19,489 nucleotides of DNA from Solobacterium sp. (GCA_015256455.1 JABZMB010000028.1:1-19489), one strand, 5' to 3'. Counted from the stretch's first letter, positions 8,916 to 16,777 are shown. Made by a program: numbers and translations. Notes: generated by a model from the sequence alone, not told the origin.

Positions 8916-9590
8916 TTATTTAGCCATTTTTTCAAATGCATTTCGAGCTGCATTTTGCTCTGCTTGTTTTTTGGATTGTCCACTTCCCGTACCAAGTATT
9001 AATCCATCCACCAGAACATTCATTACAAATTCTGGAGCATTACTTGGACCTGTTTCACTAACCAACTCATATTTAACTGTTTGACGTGAATCAGATTGAA
9101 CATATTCCTGCAGCTTTGTTTTATAGTCATGGATAACACCTACATCCTCAGGATGTGCAAGTCTTGGTGTTATAACTTCTGAAAGAATGTTATTAACCGC
9201 ATCCATTCCTTGATCTAAGAACAAAGCACCTAGGAAAGCTTCAAACATATCCGCAATGATTGCATCCTTGTTTCTACCACCGGTCTTCTCTTCACCAGAA
9301 CCTAATAATAAATAATCATTTAAATGTAACTGGCGACCATAAATCGCTAATGCCTTTTCACATACAAGTTGTGCACGTAAACGCGTCATATGGCCTTCAC
9401 TTAAGTTTAATGGATAAATTGCATTACTAGACCAAAGTTGTAATACTGCATCACCCATAAACTCTAATCGCTCATTGTCATTTTTACTCTTGTGTTCATG
9501 TGCATAACTAGAATGTATAAATGCTTGTTGTATCATTTTTACATTATTTACTTTGATATGACGATGTTCTAGCCATTCAATAATATTCAA
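8916..9590 (-). CDS. rnc: Ribonuclease III
   Basis: This enzyme cuts double-stranded RNA, processing rRNA precursors and structured mRNAs as a dimer. The protein is 224 residues, normal for the family. The signature NERLEFMGDAVL is at 39-50, supplying catalytic Glu43 and Asp47. DMFEAFLGALFLD (114-126) supplies Asp114 and Glu117. The double-stranded RNA-binding domain runs from about 153 to 224 and ends with the usual SKKQAEQNAA motif. The start codon is TTG, chosen because AGGAGGT lies 6 bases upstream and the N-terminus then aligns with the family. In Bacillus, rnc is followed by smc and ftsY; here it is followed by galK. Its Shine-Dalgarno sequence overlaps the recG stop, suggesting translational coupling. 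Confidence 0.97.
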   Translation of the reverse strand: MNIIEWLEHRHIKVNNVKMIQQAFIHSSYAHEHKSKNDNERLEFMGDAVLQLWSSNAIYPLNLSEGHMTRLRAQLVCEKALAIYGRQLHLNDYLLLGSGEEKTGGRNKDAIIADMFEAFLGALFLDQGMDAVNNILSEVITPRLAHPEDVGVIHDYKTKLQEYVQSDSRQTVKYELVSETGPSNAPEFVMNVLVDGLILGTGSGQSKKQAEQNAARNAFEKMAK

Positions 9591-9596
9591 AATAGT

Positions 9597-9603
9597 ACCT
9601 CCT
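9597..9603 (-). promoter_or_regulatory. Ribosome-binding site fixing the TTG start of rnc
   Basis: AGGAGGT is a full-strength Shine-Dalgarno sequence, 6 bases before the TTG. It overlaps the recG TAG stop codon (9602-9604), so ribosomes finishing recG are placed on the rnc site. Confidence 0.85.
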
Positions 9604-11614
9604 AATCTGCGTATTCCGCATTCTTTTCATTCCGTTTACGAACGGATTCTAACAGAATTTGATAATCTGGATTATCCGCAGATTCCATCACTTTTAATGC
9701 ATCTTTGCGGGCTTGGTTAATCATCGCAGTATCCTCAACAATATTTCCTAAAATAAAGTCTGGAACACCACTTTGCCTTGTACCAAGTATATCACCAGGG
9801 CCACGCAAACGTAAATCTTCATAGGATATTTCAAAGCCATTGTTAGATTTTACAAGCACCTCTAAGCGTTGCAATACACGTTCTTCTTGACTGCCTGTTA
9901 ATAACCAACAATATCCCTGCTCACTACCGCGTTGGATACGACCACGTAACTGATGCAATTGGGATAAACCAAAGCGGTCTGCATCGTAGATAATCATACC
10001 TGTCGCATTTACAACATTGACACCAACCTCAACGACAGTTGTAGATACTAGTATCTGAATATCATTGTCATGGAATGCTTGCATGATTGCTTGTTTTTCG
10101 TCAGTTGGCATACGGCCATGTAAACATGCAACTTTATATTTTGGAAATAACTTCTGTATCGATACTGTTGTATCATACACATTTCGTGCGTGATACTCTT
10201 CATTTTCATCAACAGCAGCACAAATCACATATAACTGTCTTCCACTTTCAAGAAGACACTTTACATCATCTAAAACAGAACGGAAACTATTCTCTTTGAT
10301 AAGTGTTGTAACAGGTGCAATTCTGCCAGCTGGCATCGTTTCAATTGTGCTAACGTCCATGTCCCCAAATAAGGATGATGCAAGTGTTCTAGGAATCGGA
10401 GTTGCACTCATCAAAAGAAAATCTACTTGTTCACCTTTTTGTTTTAATGCTTTACGTTGGGCTACCCCAAAGCGTTGTTGTTCATCAGCAATTGTTAATC
10501 CTAGTTTATGGAAAACAACGGTATCTTGTATCATACTATGCGTCCCAATTAGGATATCAATTTTACCAGATGATACATCTTCCAAAATCTCTTTCTTCTT
10601 CGATGGTGTCAATGCTGAATATAGAACTTCTGTCTTTACGCCAAAAGGCGCAAGAACATCATTAACAGATTGATAATGTTGACGAGCAAGAATTTCTGTT
10701 GGTGCTAGCATTGCACCTTGATATCCACTTAAATAAGCCGCATATAAGGCAAGTGTTGCCACAACTGTCTTACCACAACCAACATCCCCTTGTAGCAAAC
10801 GATACATTGTATGTGTACTACCCATATCATTTAGAATCTTTTCTAATGTATCTCTTTGATCCGCAGTCATCTCAAAGCGAAGGCTTTGAATAGCTTGTTG
10901 GATTTTCTTAGAAGAAAAGACTTTTGGTTTCTTTTCAATACGAATTCCATCTGTATTACGCATCAGTTGAATCGCAGTAAAGAATCGTAAAAACTCTGCA
11001 TACTTTAGCGTACGTACAGCAGCTTGAACTTCATTCATACTCGTTGGAATATGAATATAACGATACGCCAACTTGAGTGGCAATAATCGATATGCTTGCC
11101 GAAATTCATCTGGTATATCATCTAAAATTTCATCTTGTAAATGATTTAAAACAGAATGAATAATTGTTTGCAATGTCTTTTGACGAATACCTTCTTTAAT
11201 ACTATAGATGGGTGTAATTGCCGCATGTTCTGCTAAAGGCTTTGTATCATAGCTGATAGCTGTAACTTTACTGTTACCTTGATATACACCTTGTATTGTT
11301 AATATCTGATTTAAGTTTAAACTCTTTGCCCATGGACGATTAAAAATTGTGACAGTTAATATTTGTTCTTGAGAACGTACTTGAAAAGTAGTTGTTACAA
11401 GTCTACCTTTACGCCAACTTCTAGGTAGCTGAACAACCTCTCCCTCAAACCAAACTTTATCTTTCAATTTCCAATCCACAAAAGCTGTAGTCGTTATTGT
11501 CTCATAGCGATAGGGATAATACATTAAAAGGTCATCCGTTGTATGAAGACCAAGTTGATGTAATACTTCCAGCCGTTTTGGAGTTAATTTTAGTTTCTTA
11601 TCACTTAAATCCAT
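9602..11614 (-). CDS. recG: ATP-dependent DNA helicase RecG
   Basis: This branch-specific superfamily 2 helicase remodels stalled replication forks and Holliday junctions. At 670 residues it is near the usual 680-690. The order is an N-terminal helical region with DLLMYYPYRY (28-37), an OB-fold wedge (about 50-150), and a helicase core with GDVGCGKT (276-283), the Walker B-type DEQQRFG (377-383), SATPIPRT (403-410), STTVVEVGVNV (524-534) and QLRGRIQRG (555-563). DLRLRGPGD and TRQSG follow, as in RecG. The usual motifs are DEQHRFG and QLRGRVGRG, so two positions differ. The ATG is the only plausible start: an in-frame TAG lies 8 codons upstream. It has no Shine-Dalgarno sequence and sits at the expected transcription start of the promoter just upstream. 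The TAG stop overlaps the rnc ribosome site. Confidence 0.97.
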   Translation of the reverse strand: MDLSDKKLKLTPKRLEVLHQLGLHTTDDLLMYYPYRYETITTTAFVDWKLKDKVWFEGEVVQLPRSWRKGRLVTTTFQVRSQEQILTVTIFNRPWAKSLNLNQILTIQGVYQGNSKVTAISYDTKPLAEHAAITPIYSIKEGIRQKTLQTIIHSVLNHLQDEILDDIPDEFRQAYRLLPLKLAYRYIHIPTSMNEVQAAVRTLKYAEFLRFFTAIQLMRNTDGIRIEKKPKVFSSKKIQQAIQSLRFEMTADQRDTLEKILNDMGSTHTMYRLLQGDVGCGKTVVATLALYAAYLSGYQGAMLAPTEILARQHYQSVNDVLAPFGVKTEVLYSALTPSKKKEILEDVSSGKIDILIGTHSMIQDTVVFHKLGLTIADEQQRFGVAQRKALKQKGEQVDFLLMSATPIPRTLASSLFGDMDVSTIETMPAGRIAPVTTLIKENSFRSVLDDVKCLLESGRQLYVICAAVDENEEYHARNVYDTTVSIQKLFPKYKVACLHGRMPTDEKQAIMQAFHDNDIQILVSTTVVEVGVNVVNATGMIIYDADRFGLSQLHQLRGRIQRGSEQGYCWLLTGSQEERVLQRLEVLVKSNNGFEISYEDLRLRGPGDILGTRQSGVPDFILGNIVEDTAMINQARKDALKVMESADNPDYQILLESVRKRNEKNAEYAD

Positions 11615-11620
11615 GTGCTT

Positions 11621-11629
11621 ATTATACCA
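11621..11629 (-). promoter_or_regulatory. Extended -10 promoter abutting the recG start codon
   Basis: TGGTATAAT is a perfect extended -10 element. Its last base is 6 bases before the recG ATG, so transcription should begin at or within a base or two of the start codon. There is no recognisable -35 at 11644-11649. It lies in the 38-base gap between the hydrolase stop and recG. Confidence 0.6.
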
Positions 11630-11652
11630 TTGAACCTATATAATGATTGCGT

Positions 11653-12363
11653 TTACATTGCGGTTTTAAGCTTATTTAAGATTTCAACTTTTGTTAGTTT
11701 AAAATCATCATGTCCACGCAAATAATATTCAAAATCTAATTCCTCTAAAAATTGTATAAAGAATACTAAGCGAGCAGGATCATACTGACTATTATTGTCG
11801 TAATAATCTTCATATTCAGCATCTGCCGCAATCACAACCTTCTCTTCCTCAACATAATATAAAACTGCATCACGTGTATGTGGAGTATCAATGTGAATCC
11901 CCTTTACATGAATATCTCCTAAATCAAATACAATTTCAGAGTCAAATGTAATATCTGCTTCGCGAACCTGTATCATACCAATATCGGAATACTGCTTATG
12001 CATGCAATCATAACAAAACTGAATATCTTCTCCCGTCTTTAAACGTTGTTGCATCGCCTCTTCTGTCCATTTCCAATCCTTTACTTTCTTTAAGTATGTA
12101 TTGGTCTTTACAGAAGCAATCATCGGTACATTGCAAGCAACCATACCAAAAGTATGGTCCCAGTGCCAATGTGTAATTGCTAAAAGCTTAGGTTTCTTTA
12201 AACCTAATTCTTTCACTTCTGATAAAAACTTATGATAGTTTTCAGGGCTATTACCAGCATCGATCTGCAGGTTAAACTTGGAGCCACGAATTAAATAAAC
12301 ATATGGTTGGTCTGTTACTGGATTATTTTCCATGTAATAAATATGGTCTGTAAATTTCTTCAT
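11653..12363 (-). CDS. Metallo-beta-lactamase-fold hydrolase
   Basis: This 236-residue protein keeps all seven ligands of a two-metal site of the superfamily: HWHWDH at 65-70 (His65, His67, Asp69, His70), His162 in PHTRD, Asp181 in AADAEY and His218 in RGHDD. It should therefore be an active metal hydrolase. The superfamily includes thioesterases, lactonases, beta-lactamases and phosphodiesterases, and nothing in the sequence fixes the substrate. There is no signal peptide, so it is cytoplasmic. The start is the ATG preceded by AAAGGGG 5 bases upstream. The longer frame reads back through the end of the transporter gene. It lies 2 bases after the transporter, with its ribosome site inside that gene's last codons, so the two are probably coupled and may act on the same compound. 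Confidence 0.9.
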   Translation of the reverse strand: MKKFTDHIYYMENNPVTDQPYVYLIRGSKFNLQIDAGNSPENYHKFLSEVKELGLKKPKLLAITHWHWDHTFGMVACNVPMIASVKTNTYLKKVKDWKWTEEAMQQRLKTGEDIQFCYDCMHKQYSDIGMIQVREADITFDSEIVFDLGDIHVKGIHIDTPHTRDAVLYYVEEEKVVIAADAEYEDYYDNNSQYDPARLVFFIQFLEELDFEYYLRGHDDFKLTKVEILNKLKTAM

Positions 12364-12365
12364 AG

Positions 12366-13550
12366 TTACCCCTTTGTTTTCTGTATAGCTGTAAAGGCAA
12401 TCATTGTACCGATACAAGATAAGATAGCACCAACTAGCAATGCATGTGAGATACCGCTAAAGTCAATCAACCATCCGCCAATGATTGATGAAAACACAGC
12501 ACCACCAACTTGCATCAAATTAAACATCATCTGTGCTTTTACTGTATCCTTTTCATCAATAATAATATTTGCATATTGCACAGATGCAGGAATATATAGT
12601 GCAAAAGAAACAAACTGTAAAGCAAATCCAAATGCTAATGTTATAAGTGATGGTGAAAGCCATACAATAATTGCTTTTACACTAAACATAATCATCGAAA
12701 ATAAGAGTAACGAAGATACCTTAAAACGTTGACTAATCTTTTTAAATCCTATCATTCCCGGAAGTTCCATGAGTGCCATAAAGGCAATCAAATATCCCAT
12801 TTCACGGTTATCTCCACCAACATTTCGTACGATAGAAATAGTAAAGTTTGTGATAAAGGCATGTGCATAATAGATAAATAACATTGCAATGGATAAAACT
12901 ATAAACTTTGGATTTTCTTTAAAGAAAACAAGTAATGAACTAGATTTATTGTTCGTCAAAGAATTCGTCGTATCTAGCGTAGTTTGGATACGATGACGCG
13001 TAATATATATGCATAATAAAATGATTAATACCGTAATAATAAACAGTGCTGTCGGGATAGATTTCATACCGATTCTTTCAATGAGAATACCCATCGCTGC
13101 AGAAAGTATCGCAAAAAATAATGAGCCTCCCGCACGACATAAGCCAAAGTTAATCTTAGTCTTTGAGGGATCCATTAAAAACTGCACAGAAGTTAAAAAT
13201 GCAATAACAGCATTCGCCAACGTTATCATTACAACATAATTAAGTGTTAATATAACCGAACGAACGCTAATAAAGAATAGTCCTATTGAACACACAAAGA
13301 TAATTACAATCGATACCAAAAAAATTGTCATTGCGTTAATCTTCTTTGAACGATCTGCTAAATCCGCAAAAAATGGTTGTAAAATTAGCGCACAAATATT
13401 TGCAGAAGCCAGGATATAACCTGCTTCACGATTTGAATATCCACATGATAAAAGATAGGTTACTGAAAAACCAACAACCATGCAGTATGTCATCCAAAAT
13501 AATGACTGTAAAGAAAAGTACTCGATATTTAATTGCTTAGTATTATCCAT
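12366..13550 (-). CDS. Major facilitator superfamily transporter, substrate unknown
   Basis: This is a 394-residue integral membrane protein with about 12 hydrophobic segments. A motif A-like loop, FFADLADRSKKI (60-71), lies between the second and third, and a hydrophilic central loop with TRHRIQTTLD separates the two halves. The pattern resembles the MFS_1-like group that includes LacY/nucleoside-proton symporter relatives, but I cannot name a substrate or direction. AGGAG lies 3 bases ahead of the ATG. The gene follows the fakA terminator, so it needs its own promoter. TATGAT near 13570 is a weak candidate that I do not list separately. It is followed after 2 bases by the metal-dependent hydrolase. 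In Bacillus this interval between fakA and recG carries serine dehydratase genes and not this pair. Confidence 0.88.
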   Translation of the reverse strand: MDNTKQLNIEYFSLQSLFWMTYCMVVGFSVTYLLSCGYSNREAGYILASANICALILQPFFADLADRSKKINAMTIFLVSIVIIFVCSIGLFFISVRSVILTLNYVVMITLANAVIAFLTSVQFLMDPSKTKINFGLCRAGGSLFFAILSAAMGILIERIGMKSIPTALFIITVLIILLCIYITRHRIQTTLDTTNSLTNNKSSSLLVFFKENPKFIVLSIAMLFIYYAHAFITNFTISIVRNVGGDNREMGYLIAFMALMELPGMIGFKKISQRFKVSSLLLFSMIMFSVKAIIVWLSPSLITLAFGFALQFVSFALYIPASVQYANIIIDEKDTVKAQMMFNLMQVGGAVFSSIIGGWLIDFSGISHALLVGAILSCIGTMIAFTAIQKTKG

Positions 13551-13586
13551 AAACTCCTAACAAAACTATCATACATGAAGGAGATT

Positions 13587-13621
13587 AAAAAAGGAACATT
13601 CCATAAATGAGAATGTTCCTT
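13587..13621 (-). terminator. Intrinsic terminator after fakA
   Basis: A perfect 11-bp inverted repeat, AAGGAACATTC (13591-13601) against GAATGTTCCTT (13611-13621), has a 9-base loop. Six T residues follow on the minus strand. It starts 6 bases past the fakA stop. Confidence 0.95.
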
Positions 13622-13627
13622 ATCATT

Positions 13628-15235
13628 TTATTCAGCTCCGATAATGAAACTGTATACTGGCTGTTGACCATCTTCAACGTCGATATCTACGTTGTAGTTC
13701 TGTTCAATGAATTGACGAATTTCTTCGCACTCTTCATCAGTAGCTTCAGAACCCTTGATGAGTGTTACAACTTCTGTATCTTCATCGCACATGTTCTTGA
13801 TTAATTCCTTAGTAACTGCTAACTTGTCCTTCTCATTAAAGATAATATCCTTCTCTAAGATAGCCATGTAGTCACCAGAATTAATCTCTCTACCATCAAC
13901 TGTTGTATCCTTAACAGCGTAAGTAATAGAACCTGTCTTTACTAGTGTGATTGCTTCATTCATCGCCTCTGTATTTGCATCTACTTCTTCCTCAGGGTTG
14001 AAGCTAATACAAGCACTTAAGCCCTGCGGTACAGACTTAGTTTCGATAACGATAATCTTCTTATCTTCTGTTACTTCAGCAGCTTGTTTTGCAGCCATGA
14101 TAATATTTGAGTTATTTGGCAAGATATAAATTGTATCCGCATGAACCTTAGAGATTGCAGTTACGAAATCTTCTGTAGATGGGTTCATTGTTTGACCACC
14201 ACTTACAACATAGTTTACGCGGTAATCAGTAAATAATTTCTTCAAGCCTTCTCCTGCAGCTACTGCGATAATACCGTAAGCTGCATTTTCAATTGCTGAT
14301 TCTTCAGCCTCCATTAAGGATGGTTGTAAGTCTGATTGAATATCTTCAACCTGAACCTTAACAAACTTACCATATTTCTGGCCAAGCATTAACACTTCAC
14401 CAGGTGTCATAGAATGAACACTTAATGTAAATGCATCTTCTTTTACAACTAATTGAATATCATTGGCAATCTGTTCTAATTGCTTGCGAACTCTTTCTTC
14501 CTTGAAAGTCTTCTTACCGTTATCACTGAGAGAAACAATATACTCAACACGATATCCAGAAGCCTTTTCAGGTACTTCTGTATCAGTAGAATCACCTGCT
14601 AGGTTCTCTGTAATTGGCTTGCCTTGTAGATAAGACTTGAAACCTTCAAGAATTGTCACATAACCCATTGCACCCGAGTCTACACAATGAGCTTCCTTGA
14701 GTACATCTAATAATTCAGGTGTACGTTGTAGAGAAGCGTTTGCTTCGTCCACAATATAATTTACAAATTCTTCAATAGAAGTTTCTGGATGGTTATTGAT
14801 ATAAATTTCACCATATTCAGCACTTTCTCTAACAACTGTTAAGATTGTTCCTTCTGTAGGACGCATAACAGCCTTGTAAGCCATCTTAGAACCATTCACT
14901 AACGCTTCAGAGAATTCCTCTACTGTCAGTTCTTCTTTATCCTTTGTGTATTGTGCAAAGCCACGGAAAATCTGAGATAAGATAACACCTGAATTACCAC
15001 GTGCACCCATTAATAAACCGCGGCTAAAAATCTTAGCAACTGTTGAAAGTGACTCTGATCCACTCTTTGAAACTTCTGAGATACCATTCAAAATAGTCAA
15101 AGACATATTTGTACCTGTATCTCCATCTGGTACTGGGAATACATTCATCGCATCAACTGCTTTACGTTGATTGCTTAGATTGTGTGCTCCACTTTCAAGT
15201 AAGTTCTTTAAAATTAAACCATTAATCTTTTCCAT
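13628..15235 (-). CDS. fakA: Fatty acid kinase ATP-binding subunit FakA (YloV, DAK2 family)
   Basis: FakA phosphorylates fatty acids carried by FakB proteins, feeding exogenous acids into phospholipid synthesis. At 535 residues it is close to the usual 550. The N-terminal DAK2-type kinase domain has PDGDTGTNM (36-44) with metal-binding aspartates, GARGNSGV (77-84) and DSGAMG (186-191). The C-terminal domain carries SGGQTMNPS (345-353) and LPNNSNI (372-378), the region that docks FakB. In the middle domain, staphylococcal FakA has a Cys-His-His zinc site. Here the equivalents read GYRVEY (228-233) and SVHS (272-275), so the Cys and first His appear lost. No fakB is in the window. It follows asp23 by 18 bases, the same pairing as Bacillus yloU-yloV, and ends at a strong terminator. 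Confidence 0.94.
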   Translation of the reverse strand: MEKINGLILKNLLESGAHNLSNQRKAVDAMNVFPVPDGDTGTNMSLTILNGISEVSKSGSESLSTVAKIFSRGLLMGARGNSGVILSQIFRGFAQYTKDKEELTVEEFSEALVNGSKMAYKAVMRPTEGTILTVVRESAEYGEIYINNHPETSIEEFVNYIVDEANASLQRTPELLDVLKEAHCVDSGAMGYVTILEGFKSYLQGKPITENLAGDSTDTEVPEKASGYRVEYIVSLSDNGKKTFKEERVRKQLEQIANDIQLVVKEDAFTLSVHSMTPGEVLMLGQKYGKFVKVQVEDIQSDLQPSLMEAEESAIENAAYGIIAVAAGEGLKKLFTDYRVNYVVSGGQTMNPSTEDFVTAISKVHADTIYILPNNSNIIMAAKQAAEVTEDKKIIVIETKSVPQGLSACISFNPEEEVDANTEAMNEAITLVKTGSITYAVKDTTVDGREINSGDYMAILEKDIIFNEKDKLAVTKELIKNMCDEDTEVVTLIKGSEATDEECEEIRQFIEQNYNVDIDVEDGQQPVYSFIIGAE

Positions 15236-15253
15236 TACATTAACCCCATATCC

Positions 15254-15613
15254 TTATGCTACGACGCGAACGCCCTGAACAAAGACATTCACCTGGGCAA
15301 CTTCCTGGGAGAGTGACTTTTCAAGCATATACTTAACTTTCTTCTGTGCTTCGGTTACAACTTCTGAAATCTTTACACCGAAACTTACAACGATATATAA
15401 ATCAATTTCTAAACCAGCTTTACCATTACGAACAACTACACCTTTGGTATAGTTTTCCTTCTTTAATAGTTCAGCCCAGCCATCTTTTAAAATTTGTTTG
15501 CTGGCCATACCAACAACACCATAAGATTCTGTAATTACTCCACCAGCTAATGAAGCTACTGCTTCTTCTGAAACGGAGATATTACCATAGTTTGTTTTCT
15601 TTTCAACTGCCAT
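15254..15613 (-). CDS. yloU: Asp23/Gls24 family envelope-stress protein
   Basis: This 119-residue protein belongs to the Asp23/Gls24 family (Bacillus YloU), small membrane-associated proteins tied to cell-envelope homeostasis. The family pattern is clear: GNISVSEEAVASLAG (10-24) at the N-terminus, ESYGVVGMASK (29-39), the DLYIVVSFGVKISEV strand (71-85) and the closing VNVFVQGVRV. There is no membrane segment of its own. AAGGAG lies 6 bases ahead of the ATG. It is the first gene after an apparent promoter at 15639-15667 and is paired with fakA, as in many Firmicutes. Its exact biochemical role is not known from the sequence. Confidence 0.94.
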   Translation of the reverse strand: MAVEKKTNYGNISVSEEAVASLAGGVITESYGVVGMASKQILKDGWAELLKKENYTKGVVVRNGKAGLEIDLYIVVSFGVKISEVVTEAQKKVKYMLEKSLSQEVAQVNVFVQGVRVVA

Positions 15614-15638
15614 AAGTTACTCCTTACTAACGTTATGT

Positions 15639-15667
15639 ATTATATCAAAATGGTTATTATTATACAA
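15639..15667 (-). promoter_or_regulatory. Promoter of asp23-fakA
   Basis: A perfect TATAAT (15639-15644) is preceded by TGA, giving an extended -10. TTGTAT (15662-15667) stands 17 bases upstream as a weak -35. The predicted transcript starts about 20 bases before the asp23 ATG. No terminator separates ftsQ from this promoter, so read-through is likely too. Confidence 0.7.
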
Positions 15668-15709
15668 AATATGTTACCTGTATATCGTTTATTTCACAGG
15701 ATTTTCATG

Positions 15710-16777
15710 TTACTGCGCAGGTGTAGGTGTATTTAACACACCAGTTGTATAGTATCCTGCAGCGTAATTTTCTTGGAACTTGTCATCAATGATTTCAATA
15801 CCATTATCATCGATAGGAATTGCAATAGGGCTACCATTTGCATCGACAGCTACATTTCCTTCTGCGTCAGTATAGAAATGTTTTTCAATCGGTAAGCCAT
15901 TAGCATCTAAACGTACATTCCCTTCCGAGTCATGCCAATATACCGCATCAGAGACTGCCGTCGCTTTTTCAGATGCTTTTTGTTCCCAAGGACATGCGGC
16001 GGTATACGCAACTTGATCTTTGCTAGTCCCCCACAAACACTTCGTTTTATCTGTAGCTTGACTATAGATTGTAAAGTAATCATTTAAAATCTTCAGATTG
16101 TTATACGAAGCTACAAAGTAACTACCAATACGCATATGTACAAGTAATGCATGTGCATCATAGCGCAAAGGATATACTGAGATTGTAGAAATCTGCTGCA
16201 AGATTGAATCATCAATTTCATTTAATGCATTGGATACTTTCTTCAATAGTTCTGTATCAGTAAATCCAATGAGTTTTGGAATTGAAGCGATTACCTGACG
16301 ATTGTTATCATCCAACACAGTGGCTTCACCATTTCCAAACCAGATAGTTCCATTTCCTTCGGATTGATATCCAACTAGCTTTTTCTCTTTTACAGTAATC
16401 GTAACTGTATTACCGTTATTTAAAGTCACTTTCGCATCTTCAATTAATGGATTAACTTCTAATTTTCTTTCTACTAATACCGGTATAGTGAAATATAACT
16501 TTGAAGATGTATTAACTCCCGCAATTGTTTTAATATAATCATCACTTAGATACGTGCTACCTTGAATAGATACCGCTCTAACCGAAGACATCGGAGATAA
16601 CAAGTACATCACCACAATAACAACGATTGCCATCACTATAGCTATATTAAATAATGCTGGTTGTCGAGAGCGAAATAATTTTAGGTTTGCGGCTATACGC
16701 TTATTCTTAAAGATCCTTTCAACCGCTTCAGGAATCTTATCAAAGTCTGCGTTTAAACGATTCTTCTTTACTTCCAA
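15710..16777 (-). CDS. ftsQ: Cell division protein FtsQ/DivIB with a repeat-bearing C-terminal tail
   Basis: This bitopic membrane protein links the FtsL-FtsB pair to the septal cell-wall machinery. A basic cytoplasmic head (1-40) is followed by one membrane span (about 42-61), a POTRA domain (about 65-132: VRAVSIQGSTYLS onward) and the beta domain (about 134-245). The extracellular part has two cysteines, Cys247 and Cys262, that could form a disulphide. The tail (about 265-355) is acidic, ending in TPTPAQ. It holds two 21-residue repeats at 280-300 and 301-321 sharing D-x-EGNV-xx-DANG-x-PI. At 355 residues it is longer than the roughly 260 of Bacillus DivIB because of this tail. The ATG lies inside the end of murB, a 10-base overlap, so translation is coupled. 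The order murG-murB-ftsQ matches Bacillus. Confidence 0.92.
   Translation of the reverse strand: MEVKKNRLNADFDKIPEAVERIFKNKRIAANLKLFRSRQPALFNIAIVMAIVVIVVMYLLSPMSSVRAVSIQGSTYLSDDYIKTIAGVNTSSKLYFTIPVLVERKLEVNPLIEDAKVTLNNGNTVTITVKEKKLVGYQSEGNGTIWFGNGEATVLDDNNRQVIASIPKLIGFTDTELLKKVSNALNEIDDSILQQISTISVYPLRYDAHALLVHMRIGSYFVASYNNLKILNDYFTIYSQATDKTKCLWGTSKDQVAYTAACPWEQKASEKATAVSDAVYWHDSEGNVRLDANGLPIEKHFYTDAEGNVAVDANGSPIAIPIDDNGIEIIDDKFQENYAAGYYTTGVLNTPTPAQ
15818..15940 (-). repeat. Two tandem 63-base repeat units in the ftsQ tail
   Basis: The units encode residues 280-300 and 301-321 of FtsQ with period 21. Shared residues are D, EGNV, DANG and PI in register. A partial third element, IDDNG (322-326), follows out of strict period. 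The DNA copies have diverged at many third positions, so the repeat is old and protein-level. Confidence 0.75.

Noticed and set aside
8903..8995. N-terminal extension of galK
   Set aside because: It is read from the rnc dsRNA-binding domain in another frame; ATG 8902 has a strong ribosome site.
10296..10673. Plus-strand frame of 125 codons opposite recG, with a second overlapping frame
   Set aside because: It lies entirely inside the conserved RecG helicase core, with no ribosome site or family pattern.
12307..12732. Plus-strand frame of 141 codons opposite the transporter and hydrolase genes
   Set aside because: It is antisense to two well-supported genes. Its hydrophobic stretches mirror the transporter, and it has no homology that I recognise.
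13565..13580. TATGAT as a promoter for the transporter gene
   Set aside because: There is no -35, no extended -10 and a poor context; a promoter is needed here, but this one is not convincing.
15667..15700. Inverted repeat CCTGT/ACAGG after ftsQ as a terminator
   Set aside because: Only 5-6 bp with a loop of about 12 bases and no following T run.
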